Assembly: GCA_049976725.1 (NCBI GenBank)
Contig: JBMFHR010000009.1
Coordinates: 1 to 37,889 of the forward strand
DNA: 37,889 nt
Direction of reading: 5' to 3'
DNA from: Conexivisphaera sp049976725
GTDB lineage: Archaea; Thermoproteota; Nitrososphaeria; Conexivisphaerales; Conexivisphaeraceae
Part shown: positions 15,370 through 22,889 of the stretch, one piece after another
Numbering within the stretch: the stretch's first letter is position 1
How the letters are laid out: the number at the start of each line of letters is the position of its first letter
Program-made: the position numbers and the translations under genes
Notes under the pieces: model-generated
What the model was told of the DNA's origin: nothing
Database searches by the model: none
What the model saw: only the letters and a program-made list of their open reading frames with translations

Positions 15370-15393
15370 CGCCGCGCGCGTTCCCGGGTCACG

Positions 15394-16419
15394 ATGAAGT
15401 TAGTGACCTACAGGAACCCGTACACGATGGAGGACCGGTCTGGCGTCCTGCACGGGGAACACGTGATTGACCTCAACCTGGCGTACGCTGCCCTGCTCTA
15501 CAGGGAGGGGATAACGGAGGGTGCCTACAGGATAGCGAACGGGCTGCTGCCGACGAGCCTGCTCGAGGTCCTCAGGGGAGGGGAGCGTTCTCTCGCGGCC
15601 GCCCGCGAGGTGCTGGAGTTCGCGGCACCAATCCTGGACTCCGGCAGGGCCGTCGAGGGTCCGCGCGGCGAGAAGGCGTCCTTCGGCCTGAGCGAGGTCA
15701 GGCTGAGGGCCCCCCTCAGGCCCGGCAAGATCGTTCACACGGCGGGCAACTTTAGGGAGCACGCGAGGGAGGCCCAGAAGGCGGGGTGGGAGTTCCCCAT
15801 ACCGCAGTGGATATCGTTCCTCAAGAACCCGGACGCGGTCATCGGGCCCGAGGACCAAGTGATATACCCGACCGGCTACACGAGGGAGCTGGACTACGAG
15901 CTGGAGATGGGGATAATAATAGGGAAGAGGTGCAAGGAGGTGACGCCCGAGGAGGCGATGGACTGCGTGGCCGGCTACACAGTGTTCAACGACATAACGG
16001 CGAGGGACATACAGCGCATAGAGATGAAGAACGGCCTCCTGAACCTGGGGAAGAACATGGACACGTTCGCGATACTCGGCCCGTGCATAGCGCTGAAGGA
16101 CGAGATCCCGGATCCGCACAAGCTCAGGATGGAGTTCAGGGTCAATGGCGAGCCGAGGCAGCAGTCCGGCACGTGGAACCTCTCGGTCACAGTGCAGGAG
16201 ATAGTGTCCAGGTACTCCGTGATCACGCTGTACCCCGGCGACATGATATCGACCGGCACGGTCTCGGGGGTCGCTGCCTTCAGGGAGGATCCCTTCAAGT
16301 ACTACCTGAAGCCGGGCGACGTGATAGAGTCGGAGATAGAGAGGATAGGCGTCGTGAGGAACACCGTGGTGGCCGGCCCGCCCGGGAGGATAATGCCTCC
16401 CGTGAGCGAGTCGAAGTGA
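15394..16419 (+). CDS. Fumarylacetoacetate hydrolase-family protein
   Basis: 341 residues with an N-terminal ~100-residue domain and the FAH catalytic fold. Metal ligands are visible as Glu169 and Glu171 (LDYELEMG) and Asp200 (FNDITARD). KIVHTAGNFREHAREA and LYPGDMISTGTVSGVA are also typical. Members hydrolyse C-C bonds of acylpyruvates or 1,3-diketones, decarboxylate or hydrate 2-oxo-dienoic acids. Here it is flanked by ring-degradation genes, so cleaving an open-chain diketo acid is plausible. The TATA-like GTTAAAAT (15362-15369) is centred ~28 bp before ATG 15394. Confidence 0.92.
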   Translation: MKLVTYRNPYTMEDRSGVLHGEHVIDLNLAYAALLYREGITEGAYRIANGLLPTSLLEVLRGGERSLAAAREVLEFAAPILDSGRAVEGPRGEKASFGLSEVRLRAPLRPGKIVHTAGNFREHAREAQKAGWEFPIPQWISFLKNPDAVIGPEDQVIYPTGYTRELDYELEMGIIIGKRCKEVTPEEAMDCVAGYTVFNDITARDIQRIEMKNGLLNLGKNMDTFAILGPCIALKDEIPDPHKLRMEFRVNGEPRQQSGTWNLSVTVQEIVSRYSVITLYPGDMISTGTVSGVAAFREDPFKYYLKPGDVIESEIERIGVVRNTVVAGPPGRIMPPVSESK

Positions 16420-16445
16420 GGGGGCCCAGCCCTCAACGCTTCACT

Positions 16446-16453
16446 CTTATATC
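16446..16453 (+). promoter_or_regulatory. TATA box for second cyclase gene
   Basis: CTTATATC, centred ~28 bp upstream of ATG 16477, indicating a leaderless transcript. Confidence 0.65.
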
Positions 16454-16476
16454 GCCCCGCACCCCCAATTCCCCGA

Positions 16477-17292
16477 ATGTCCTCGATCGGCGAGCTCCTG
16501 AAACTTGTGGGAAGCATGAAGATCTACGACCTGAGCCAGTACTACTTCAACGGCATGCCGGTTCACCCGGAGGACCCCCCCTTTCACATGTGGATCTACA
16601 GGTACCACGAGAACACCGTGAAGATGTTCGAGAAAGTCGTGCCGGGGCTCGGCTTCGCCGACTCAATGGAGATAGTGGTGACCAGCATGCACGCGGGGAC
16701 GCACTTCGACGCGTTCTGCCACATGTCGAGGAACGGCATGCTGAAGGACGGCGTGAGGGCGGCCGACATAGAGAGGTTCGACGGCTACACGAGGTACGGC
16801 GTCGATGAGGCTCCGATCTTCGCCAGGAGGGGCGTGCTGATAGACGTCCCGGCCTCCAAGGGCCTCGACATACTGCCGGAGCGCTACGCCATAACTCCGG
16901 ACGACCTGGCGGCCGCCCTCAGGTGGGAGGGCGTGGACGTGGGCGCGGGCGACGTGGTCCTGATAAGGACCGGCTACTCCAGGTTCTTCCAGAGCGATCC
17001 GGACGCCTACATGCACAAGTTCGCCGGCATGTCGCCCGAGGCCACGCGCTGGATAGCGGGGAAGCGGCCCGGCCTGGTCGGGATAGACAACCTGGCCTTC
17101 GGCGTCCCCAAGCCCTTCGAGCAGCACTTGATACTGCTTGTCGACAACGGGATACACCTGATGAAGAGCCTCTACCTCGAGGAGCTGGCCAAGGATCGCC
17201 AGTACGAGTCGCTGGTCGTCGTCGCGCCCTTGAAGATAAGGGGCGCCACGGGCAGCCTGATAAGGCCGTTCGCGCTGGCGCCCCCCAGGTGA
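16477..17292 (+). CDS. Cyclase-family metal-dependent hydrolase
   Basis: 271 residues, complete. The metal motif HAGTHFDAFCH lies at residues 72-82 (HxGTHxDxxxH). YDLSQYYFNGMPVHPED at the N-terminus and GAGDVVLIRTGYSRFF in the middle are standard for PF04199. Compared with the truncated relative at base 1, the motif has Phe-Cys in place of Pro-Ile, and the two share only the family pattern, so they are likely different enzymes, not recent duplicates. This family performs hydrolytic opening of cyclic amides and, from what I recall, of dihydrophloroglucinol. It stands between the FAH gene and the ParB-like gene with its own promoter. Family firm, substrate inferred. Confidence 0.92.
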   Translation: MSSIGELLKLVGSMKIYDLSQYYFNGMPVHPEDPPFHMWIYRYHENTVKMFEKVVPGLGFADSMEIVVTSMHAGTHFDAFCHMSRNGMLKDGVRAADIERFDGYTRYGVDEAPIFARRGVLIDVPASKGLDILPERYAITPDDLAAALRWEGVDVGAGDVVLIRTGYSRFFQSDPDAYMHKFAGMSPEATRWIAGKRPGLVGIDNLAFGVPKPFEQHLILLVDNGIHLMKSLYLEELAKDRQYESLVVVAPLKIRGATGSLIRPFALAPPR

Positions 17293-17335
17293 GCGGCGCC
17301 GTCCTAACAGCATTTTATTTACCACACTATAAATT

Positions 17336-17344
17336 CTTAATAAC
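17336..17344 (+). promoter_or_regulatory. TATA box for ParB-like gene
   Basis: CTTAATAAC, centred ~26 bp upstream of GTG 17366. The T/A-rich stretch before it (17312-17340) may also end the cyclase transcript. Confidence 0.6.
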
Positions 17345-17365
17345 GGGTTCCGGTCAGCATAGCTA

Positions 17366-18202
17366 GTGAGCTGGCAGGGCGGCATAGCGCAGGAGCTGGA
17401 CGTGAGCAAGCTCCGCCCGATGGACGTGCCGTTTCGCATACGCCAGGACGGCGTGGAGGAGCTGGCCAAGTCGATAGCCGAGAAGGGCCTGCTCCACCCG
17501 CTCATAGTCAGGCCCAAGGACGATCACTATGAGGTCGTCGCCGGGAACAGGAGGCTGGCCGCCCTCAAGCTGCTGGGCAGGAGGAAGGCCCCCTGCATAG
17601 TCATCGACATGGACGACAAGACGGCCTACGAGCTCGCGCTGATAGAGAACCTCCAGAGGAAGGATCTCAACCCTATCGAGGAGGCCCTGGCGTTCAAATC
17701 ATACATCGAGAAGTACGGGTCCGAGAGCGAGCTCGCTCGGAGAATCGGGAAGAGCCAGGAGTACGTGAGCAGGAGGCTCCAGCTCCTGAGGCTCCCCCCG
17801 AAGGTCCAGGAGGAGGTTATGCGCCGGCGCATAGCGCCGAGCGTAGCGGCGGAGCTCGCCACGATGGACGATCCGGGGAAGATAGAGTCCATCGCCAGCA
17901 TGATAGTCGAGAAGGGGCTCAGGCGCGAGCACGTCAGGCGCATGCTGCGCGACGAGAAGGGCAGCTGGCGGGTCGACGATCCCTACGAGCGGAGGAGGCG
18001 GGTGCTCGAGCGCGTCATGAACAGATGCGTCACGGCGCTCAAGATGGCGCTGGTGAACCTGGACGACGCGATAGAGGACGTGAAGGACGACTGGCTGGTC
18101 TACGAGATGCTCATGGAGCACCGCTCGCGCCTCCACGCCCAGATAGACGACATGATAAAGCTCCGCAAGCGCCTCCTGGAGATGGAGGAGATCGCCGCCT
18201 AG
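17366..18202 (+). CDS. ParB/Spo0J-like nuclease-fold and HTH protein
   Basis: 278 residues from GTG 17366. The N-terminal ParB domain has the nucleotide-binding boxes GNRRLAALKLLG (60-71; GERR in most ParBs) and ENLQRKDLNPIEEA (94-107), followed by a helix-turn-helix (about 118-140, ARRIGKSQEYVSRRLQL). The C-terminal 90 residues are strongly charged and helical (LVYEMLMEHRSRLHAQIDDM), a likely dimerisation coiled coil. Bacterial ParBs bind CTP and parS and work with ParA; no ParA gene is in the window. Here it is surrounded only by catabolic genes, so it may be a chromosome-organising protein placed by chance, or a site-specific DNA-binding regulator of the cluster. I saw no palindromic parS copy. 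Confidence 0.9.
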   Translation: MSWQGGIAQELDVSKLRPMDVPFRIRQDGVEELAKSIAEKGLLHPLIVRPKDDHYEVVAGNRRLAALKLLGRRKAPCIVIDMDDKTAYELALIENLQRKDLNPIEEALAFKSYIEKYGSESELARRIGKSQEYVSRRLQLLRLPPKVQEEVMRRRIAPSVAAELATMDDPGKIESIASMIVEKGLRREHVRRMLRDEKGSWRVDDPYERRRRVLERVMNRCVTALKMALVNLDDAIEDVKDDWLVYEMLMEHRSRLHAQIDDMIKLRKRLLEMEEIAA

Positions 18203-18213
18203 GCCGCCCAATT

Positions 18214-18223
18214 CAATTATATT
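18214..18223 (+). promoter_or_regulatory. TATA box for second SDR gene
   Basis: CAATTATATT, centred ~28 bp upstream of ATG 18247, which chooses this start inside a frame that is open further upstream. Confidence 0.65.
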
Positions 18224-18246
18224 GCACCGCGTCCACCACCAGCGCA

Positions 18247-19089
18247 ATGAGCTGGGGTTCCCTTGAGGAGGTTCCGGAGGAGGTTCCGCCCGAGGTCCAC
18301 AGGAGGAATCTCACGCCCCGCTGCAACAGGTTCGCGGGCCAGAAGGTCCTTGTGACGGGCGCGGGGCGCGGCCTGGGTAGCAGCATAGCCGTCGCGTTCG
18401 CCGGGGAGGGCGCCGACGTGGCTGTCCACTACAACACTTCGGCGGAGGGCGCCGAGAAGGTGGCCGAGGAGATACGGAAGATGGGCAGGGACTCCTTCAC
18501 GGTGCAGGCGGACGTCACGAGGTGGGACGACGTCCGCAGGATGGCCGACGAGGTCTGGAGGAGGTGGGGCAGGCTGGACATACTGATCCACCAGGTGGGC
18601 GAGATGGTCACTGGCCAGATGAGCTGGAGGGAGATGAAGACCGAGGAGCAGGTGCGGAAGGCGATAGAGGTGGACTCGCTGGGCAGCCTCTACGTGATCC
18701 ACGAGATAGGGAGGAGGATGTACGACCAGCAGAAGTACGGCACGATTGTCGCCATGGCCTCGAACGTGCTGACCACTGGGAGCCCGAGGGCCCCCCAGTA
18801 CGCGGCCGGCAAGTTCGGCGTCATCGGCGTGGTCAAGTCCTACGCGAACGCCTTCGCGCCGTGGGTCAGGGTGAACGCGGTCGCGCCGGGCTACATAGAG
18901 ACCGAGGCCACCAAGGCCAGGCCCGACTGGCCGCGGAGGAGGAAGTTCGTGCTCCAGAACACCCCCCTGAAGAGGATCTGCCAGATAGAGGACGTGATAC
19001 CCGTCATAATGTTCCTGGCCTCGGGTGACTCCGCGTTCATAACAGGTCACACGATATACATAGATGGCGGCTTCACGATGCCGCACTGA
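18247..19089 (+). CDS. SDR-family oxidoreductase, atypical
   Basis: 280 residues. A 30-residue Pro/Glu-rich N-terminal extension precedes the Rossmann fold; the dinucleotide motif TGAGRGLG is at 37-44, catalytic Ser about 172, Tyr185 and Lys189 (YAAGK), and ITGHTIYIDGG at the C-terminus. Two departures: the NNAG motif is HQVG (115-118), and the helix-alpha-4 Asn position of the tetrad reads Asp (EVDSLGSL). The fold and Tyr/Lys argue for an active reductase, probably with a modified pocket. It ends four bases from the convergent enoyl-CoA hydratase. Reduction of an aromatic triketone tautomer (phloroglucinol) or oxidation of a hydroxyacyl intermediate would fit; not demonstrable from sequence. 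Confidence 0.9.
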   Translation: MSWGSLEEVPEEVPPEVHRRNLTPRCNRFAGQKVLVTGAGRGLGSSIAVAFAGEGADVAVHYNTSAEGAEKVAEEIRKMGRDSFTVQADVTRWDDVRRMADEVWRRWGRLDILIHQVGEMVTGQMSWREMKTEEQVRKAIEVDSLGSLYVIHEIGRRMYDQQKYGTIVAMASNVLTTGSPRAPQYAAGKFGVIGVVKSYANAFAPWVRVNAVAPGYIETEATKARPDWPRRRKFVLQNTPLKRICQIEDVIPVIMFLASGDSAFITGHTIYIDGGFTMPH

Positions 19090-19093
19090 GGGA

Positions 19094-19876
19094 TCAGCGC
19101 CCCCTCCACTCCGGCTTCCTCTTCTCCAGGAATGCCCTGGCCCCCTCCTTCTGGTCCTCCGTCGAGAAGCACCGGGCGAAGAGCTCCGACTCCTCGCGCA
19201 TCCCCTCCTCGAAGGGCCTGGAGAAGCTGGCGTTCACGGCCCTCTTCGCGAACGAGAGTATGAGCGGGCTCTTCGACCTTATGTCGTCCAAGTAGCGCTC
19301 CACGGTTGCCGCGAACTCCTGCCTCGGCACCGCCCTGTTGATTATCCCCAGCGCCTCCGCCTCCCGCGCGGTTATGGGCCTGCCCGAGAAGATCATCTCC
19401 TTCGCCCTCTTGATCCCCACGTGCCTGGGCAGTCTCTGCGTGCCGCCTGCCCCCGGTATGAGGCCGACGTTGAGCTCCGTCTGGCCCAGCAGAGCGTCCT
19501 CCACAGCCACCGCGATGTCGCTCGCGAGCACCAGCTCCAGGCCGCCCCCGAAAGCGTGGCCGTTCACCGCGGCGAGGACGGGCTTGGACAGGCCCTCTAT
19601 CCTGTCGACGAGCCCCTTCGTCACGATCAGGTACTGGCGGGCCGCCGCCTCATCCATTCCCAGGAACATCCTCAGGTCCGCCCCCGCGCAGAACGCCTTG
19701 TCGCCGGCGCCCGTGATCACGACCGCGACCACGTTGGGATCCGCCTCCGCCTCGCCCAGCGCCCTCAGCATCTCCTCCTTGGTCGCCGCGTCCAGCGCGT
19801 TCCTCACCTCGGGCCTGTTTATCGTGATCCAGGCCGCGCGTTCCCTCACCTCGTATAGGATGTTCGAGTAGCCCAT
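19094..19876 (-). CDS. Enoyl-CoA hydratase/isomerase (crotonase family)
   Basis: 260 residues from ATG 19876. A longer frame begins at 19915, but residues before MGYSNILYEV are not family-like and a TATA-like CCCAATACGG sits about 26 bp upstream of 19876 on this strand. Oxyanion motifs are intact (KAFCAGADLRMF and HAFGGGLELVLASD) and both catalytic glutamates are present, Glu114 and Glu134 (QTELNVGLIPGAGGTQRL), with the 20-residue spacing of rat crotonase. It should hydrate 2-enoyl-CoAs in beta-oxidation-like steps. Compare 30097, where the GGG motif is lost. Divergent from the molybdenum subunit at 19967. Confidence 0.94.
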   Translation of the reverse strand: MGYSNILYEVRERAAWITINRPEVRNALDAATKEEMLRALGEAEADPNVVAVVITGAGDKAFCAGADLRMFLGMDEAAARQYLIVTKGLVDRIEGLSKPVLAAVNGHAFGGGLELVLASDIAVAVEDALLGQTELNVGLIPGAGGTQRLPRHVGIKRAKEMIFSGRPITAREAEALGIINRAVPRQEFAATVERYLDDIRSKSPLILSFAKRAVNASFSRPFEEGMREESELFARCFSTEDQKEGARAFLEKRKPEWRGR

Positions 19877-19933
19877 CGCCGATGAGTGGAGCGGGGACCG
19901 TATTGGGCTTTTCACGCGGTCCGTACCCTTCAG

Positions 19934-19944
19934 ATTTTTATATT
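19934..19944 (+). promoter_or_regulatory. TATA box for Mo-hydroxylase large subunit 1
   Basis: ATTTTTATATT, centred ~27 bp upstream of ATG 19967; it fixes the start against the longer open frame. Confidence 0.7.
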
Positions 19945-19966
19945 ACGGAGGGCGAGATCGAGCAGA

Positions 19967-22357
19967 ATGCCTGCGCAGGCCGCGGAGCAGGTAGTCGCCG
20001 AGCGGGTCGAACCCCTCCCCAAGTACAAGTGGATCGGTGTCTCCGTGAAGCGGAAGGAGGACTCCGAGCTGATAAGGGGGAAGGGCACGTACACGGACGA
20101 CGTCAGGATCCCCGGCGCCGTCTACGTCGCGTTCGTCAGGAGCCCATACGCCCACGCGAGGATAAAGCGCATCGACGTGTCGCGCGCGCTGAGCCACCCC
20201 AAGGTCGTGGGCGTCCTGACGCCGGACGAGGCCGTGCCTCTGCCCTCCTGGATGGACTTCCCCGGGATGAGGCAGGTGCCCCGCACTTCGCTCGCGGTCG
20301 GGAAAGTTAGGTTCCAGGGGGAGCCGGTCGTCGCGATAGCCGCCACCGACAGGTACGCCGCCGAGGACGCAGTGCAGCTCGTCGAGGTCGAGTACGAGCC
20401 CCTCCCCGTGGTGGTGGACGCGGAGAAGGCGCTGGAGCCCGGGGCCCCCCTGCTCTACGAGGAGTGGGGCGACAACCTGATCTATCACGGGACCGCGAAG
20501 TTCGGCGACGTAGAAGGATCGTTCGCCCGCGCCGACGTAGTGGTCGAGGGCACCCTGATCAGCAACCGGCACTCGCCGACGCCAATGGAGCCCCGCGCCA
20601 TAACCGCGCACTACGACCCCGTGAGGGGCACCCTCACTGTGTGGGCCACCACGCAGTTCCCCCACGTCTTCAAGACGTACATATCACAGGTCCTCAAGTT
20701 CCCCGAAGACAAGATTCGCGTCGTGGCGAAGAGGGTCGGCGGGGGCTTCGGGCCGAAGTCCCACGTGTACCCGGACGACGTCGCGGTTCTGCAGCTGGCG
20801 CTCAAGCTCAGGAGGCCAGTCAAGTGGGTGGAGACAAGGACCGAGAACCTGCAGGTGACCGGCCACGCGAGGGACTGGAAGATATACTACAGGGGGGCGT
20901 TCACCAAGGACGGCAAGCTCCTGGCGGTGAGCGTGAGGGGAATAGCCAACTTCGGGGTGTACGGCCCGTTCTGGACCGAGATACAGCCGGCGCTGGTAGC
21001 GCAGGCCCAGGCCCCGGGTCCCTACAAGATGAAGGGGTACGAGTTCGACCTGTACTGCGTGGCCACGAACAAGGCACCGTACGCGGCGCACAGGGGCTTC
21101 GGGAGGCCGACCGGGACGCTCATAATGGAGCGCATAATGGACGCGGCGGCCCGCAAGCTGGGCCTGGACCCGGTCGAGATAAGGAGGCGCAACCTGATAG
21201 GGCCCGAGGAGATGCCGTACAGGCAGATAACGAACATAGTCTACGACAGCGGCAACTACCCGAAGGCGCTCGAGGTGGCCCTCCGCTCCTTCGACTACGA
21301 GGGATGGAGGAGGAAGCAGGAGGAGCTGAGGAGGCAGGGCAGGTACGTCGGCGTGGGCGTCTCCACCTACGTCGAGTACTCCGCCCCATCATCGAAGAGG
21401 CTGTCCGAGGGCCTCGGGTGGAAGGTCGGCGGCTACGATATGGTCAGGCTCAGGGTCGAGCCGACCGGGAAGGTGAAGTTCTTCACGGGCCAGTCCACGC
21501 AGGGCATGAGCCACGAGACGATATTCGCGCAGATCGTGGCCGAGGAGCTGCAGGTGCACTTGGACGACGTGACCGTGGTGGAGGGCGACACTGACGACAC
21601 GCCGTACAGCTACGGCGCGTGGGCCAGCCGCGCGACTGTCGTCGTGGGGGGAGCTGCCGTGAAGGCCGCCAGGATGATAAGGGACAAGATGATCAAGATA
21701 GCCGCGTTCAACCTCGGGGTCAACCCCTCGGACGTGGACGTCTCGCGCGGCTGGTTCTACGTCAAGTCGGATCCGTCGAGGAGGATGCCCTTCTCGGAGG
21801 TCGCCAGGATAGCGTACCAGGAGGTGCACAGGATACCGATGGACATGGAGCCTGGGCTGGAGGTCGTCACGACCTACGAGCCGCAGGTCTACACAACGAC
21901 GAGCCACGCCTGGCACTTCGTGGCGGTTGAGGTGGATCCGGAGACCGGCAAGGTGGACATATTGAAGTACTACGTCCTGGAGGATGCGGGAATATCGGTC
22001 AATCCCATGACGATGCACGGGCAGACGCACGGCGCGGTCGCGCACGAGATAGGCGGCGTGATGTACGAGGAGCTCAGGTACGATGAGAACGGCAACCTGC
22101 TCAACTCGACGTTCGTGGACTACTTGGTCCCGACCGCACTGGAGGTCCCGAACATAGAGGTGGAGCACATCGAGACCCCAAGCCCGCAGCTGGGCGGCTG
22201 GAAGGGCATGGGCGAGGGCGGCTCCATAGGAGCGCCGGCGGCGCTCTTCAGCGCGATAGAAGATGCCCTTAGCCCGCTCGGCGTCAGGCTGGACAGCGCC
22301 CCGCTCACGCCCGAGAACATACTCAGGGCAATAAGGGCTGCTCAGGGCCGCCTCTGA
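19967..22357 (+). CDS. Xanthine-dehydrogenase-family molybdenum subunit, stand-alone
   Basis: 796 residues, the usual length of CoxL/XdhB-type large subunits. Seen: LIRGKGTYTDDV and RSPYAHARI at the N-terminus, FQGEPVVAIAA, TTQFPHVFK (with the Gln of XDH Gln767), RVGGGFGPK, AHRGFGRPTG (the conserved Arg), STQGMSHET, and the catalytic Glu in KGMGEGGSIG. The CoxL active-site loop AYRCSFR is absent, so it is not a true CO dehydrogenase. No medium (FAD) or small (2Fe-2S) gene is adjacent; it may borrow those at 25745 and 26623. A 4HBT thioesterase follows by 16 bp. It probably hydroxylates an aldehyde, heterocycle or aromatic acyl-CoA with a molybdopterin-cytosine cofactor. Substrate unknown. Confidence 0.92.
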   Translation: MPAQAAEQVVAERVEPLPKYKWIGVSVKRKEDSELIRGKGTYTDDVRIPGAVYVAFVRSPYAHARIKRIDVSRALSHPKVVGVLTPDEAVPLPSWMDFPGMRQVPRTSLAVGKVRFQGEPVVAIAATDRYAAEDAVQLVEVEYEPLPVVVDAEKALEPGAPLLYEEWGDNLIYHGTAKFGDVEGSFARADVVVEGTLISNRHSPTPMEPRAITAHYDPVRGTLTVWATTQFPHVFKTYISQVLKFPEDKIRVVAKRVGGGFGPKSHVYPDDVAVLQLALKLRRPVKWVETRTENLQVTGHARDWKIYYRGAFTKDGKLLAVSVRGIANFGVYGPFWTEIQPALVAQAQAPGPYKMKGYEFDLYCVATNKAPYAAHRGFGRPTGTLIMERIMDAAARKLGLDPVEIRRRNLIGPEEMPYRQITNIVYDSGNYPKALEVALRSFDYEGWRRKQEELRRQGRYVGVGVSTYVEYSAPSSKRLSEGLGWKVGGYDMVRLRVEPTGKVKFFTGQSTQGMSHETIFAQIVAEELQVHLDDVTVVEGDTDDTPYSYGAWASRATVVVGGAAVKAARMIRDKMIKIAAFNLGVNPSDVDVSRGWFYVKSDPSRRMPFSEVARIAYQEVHRIPMDMEPGLEVVTTYEPQVYTTTSHAWHFVAVEVDPETGKVDILKYYVLEDAGISVNPMTMHGQTHGAVAHEIGGVMYEELRYDENGNLLNSTFVDYLVPTALEVPNIEVEHIETPSPQLGGWKGMGEGGSIGAPAALFSAIEDALSPLGVRLDSAPLTPENILRAIRAAQGRL

Positions 22358-22373
22358 GGGCCGAGGGGGTCCC

Positions 22374-22793
22374 ATGGAGGGTCGCTTCAGCACCACGGTG
22401 TCCTTCGACGACACTGACTGCACGGGCAGGGTCCACTTCTCCAAGTACTCGATATGGGTGGACCGCGCGATACAGGAACTGTTCAGGACGCTGGGCCTGC
22501 GCTTCCTGCCCGACGGGAGGCTACGCCGGGAGGCGACCGGCGAGGTCGTGGCGTTCGCCATAGGCGAGTACTGGGCCAGGATGGAGAGGCCGCTGGGGCT
22601 CGGCGACCGGCTCGAGGTCGTGGTTCGCCCCTCCGAGGTCAGGTCCCGCGTCGTGGTCTTCGAGGGTTCCGTGCTCGACTCGGCGACCGGCTCGGAGGTC
22701 GCGCGCGGCCGGATCACGATGATCCACATAGATCCCTCCACGGGGCGCTCCAAGGAGATGCCCGAGTGGTTGCGCTCCCTGCTGGCCTCCTGA
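22374..22793 (+). CDS. 4-hydroxybenzoyl-CoA thioesterase-family protein
   Basis: 139 residues. SFDDTDCTGRVHFSKY (about 10-25) is the 4HBT signature with the catalytic Asp (Asp15), followed by WVDRAIQELF and LGDRLEVVVRPSEVRSR. It hydrolyses aryl- or acyl-CoA thioesters. It begins 16 bp after the molybdenum subunit and probably shares its transcript, which suggests that the pair handles CoA thioesters of hydroxylated aromatic or aliphatic acids. The YbgC/4HBT relatives also act on short acyl-CoAs, so aromatic specificity is not proven. Confidence 0.88.
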   Translation: MEGRFSTTVSFDDTDCTGRVHFSKYSIWVDRAIQELFRTLGLRFLPDGRLRREATGEVVAFAIGEYWARMERPLGLGDRLEVVVRPSEVRSRVVVFEGSVLDSATGSEVARGRITMIHIDPSTGRSKEMPEWLRSLLAS

Positions 22794-22889
22794 CAGCTCG
22801 CGAGGGGGCGCCCCCACGGCGCACGCCCAAGCCGCCCGCATTAGTGCCTGTTTTTATCGTGCCCCACCTCCATCGCGACGGCGCGGCAG

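Noticed and set aside
19877..19915. 13-residue N-terminal extension of the enoyl-CoA hydratase from 19915
   Set aside because: The residues are not family-like and a TATA-like element lies in this stretch, so translation from 19876 is more likely.
19967..22357. True carbon monoxide dehydrogenase large subunit
   Set aside because: The active-site loop AYRCSFR (Cys ligand to Cu) is missing; the loop reads AHRGFGRPTG. The same holds for the other two large subunits.
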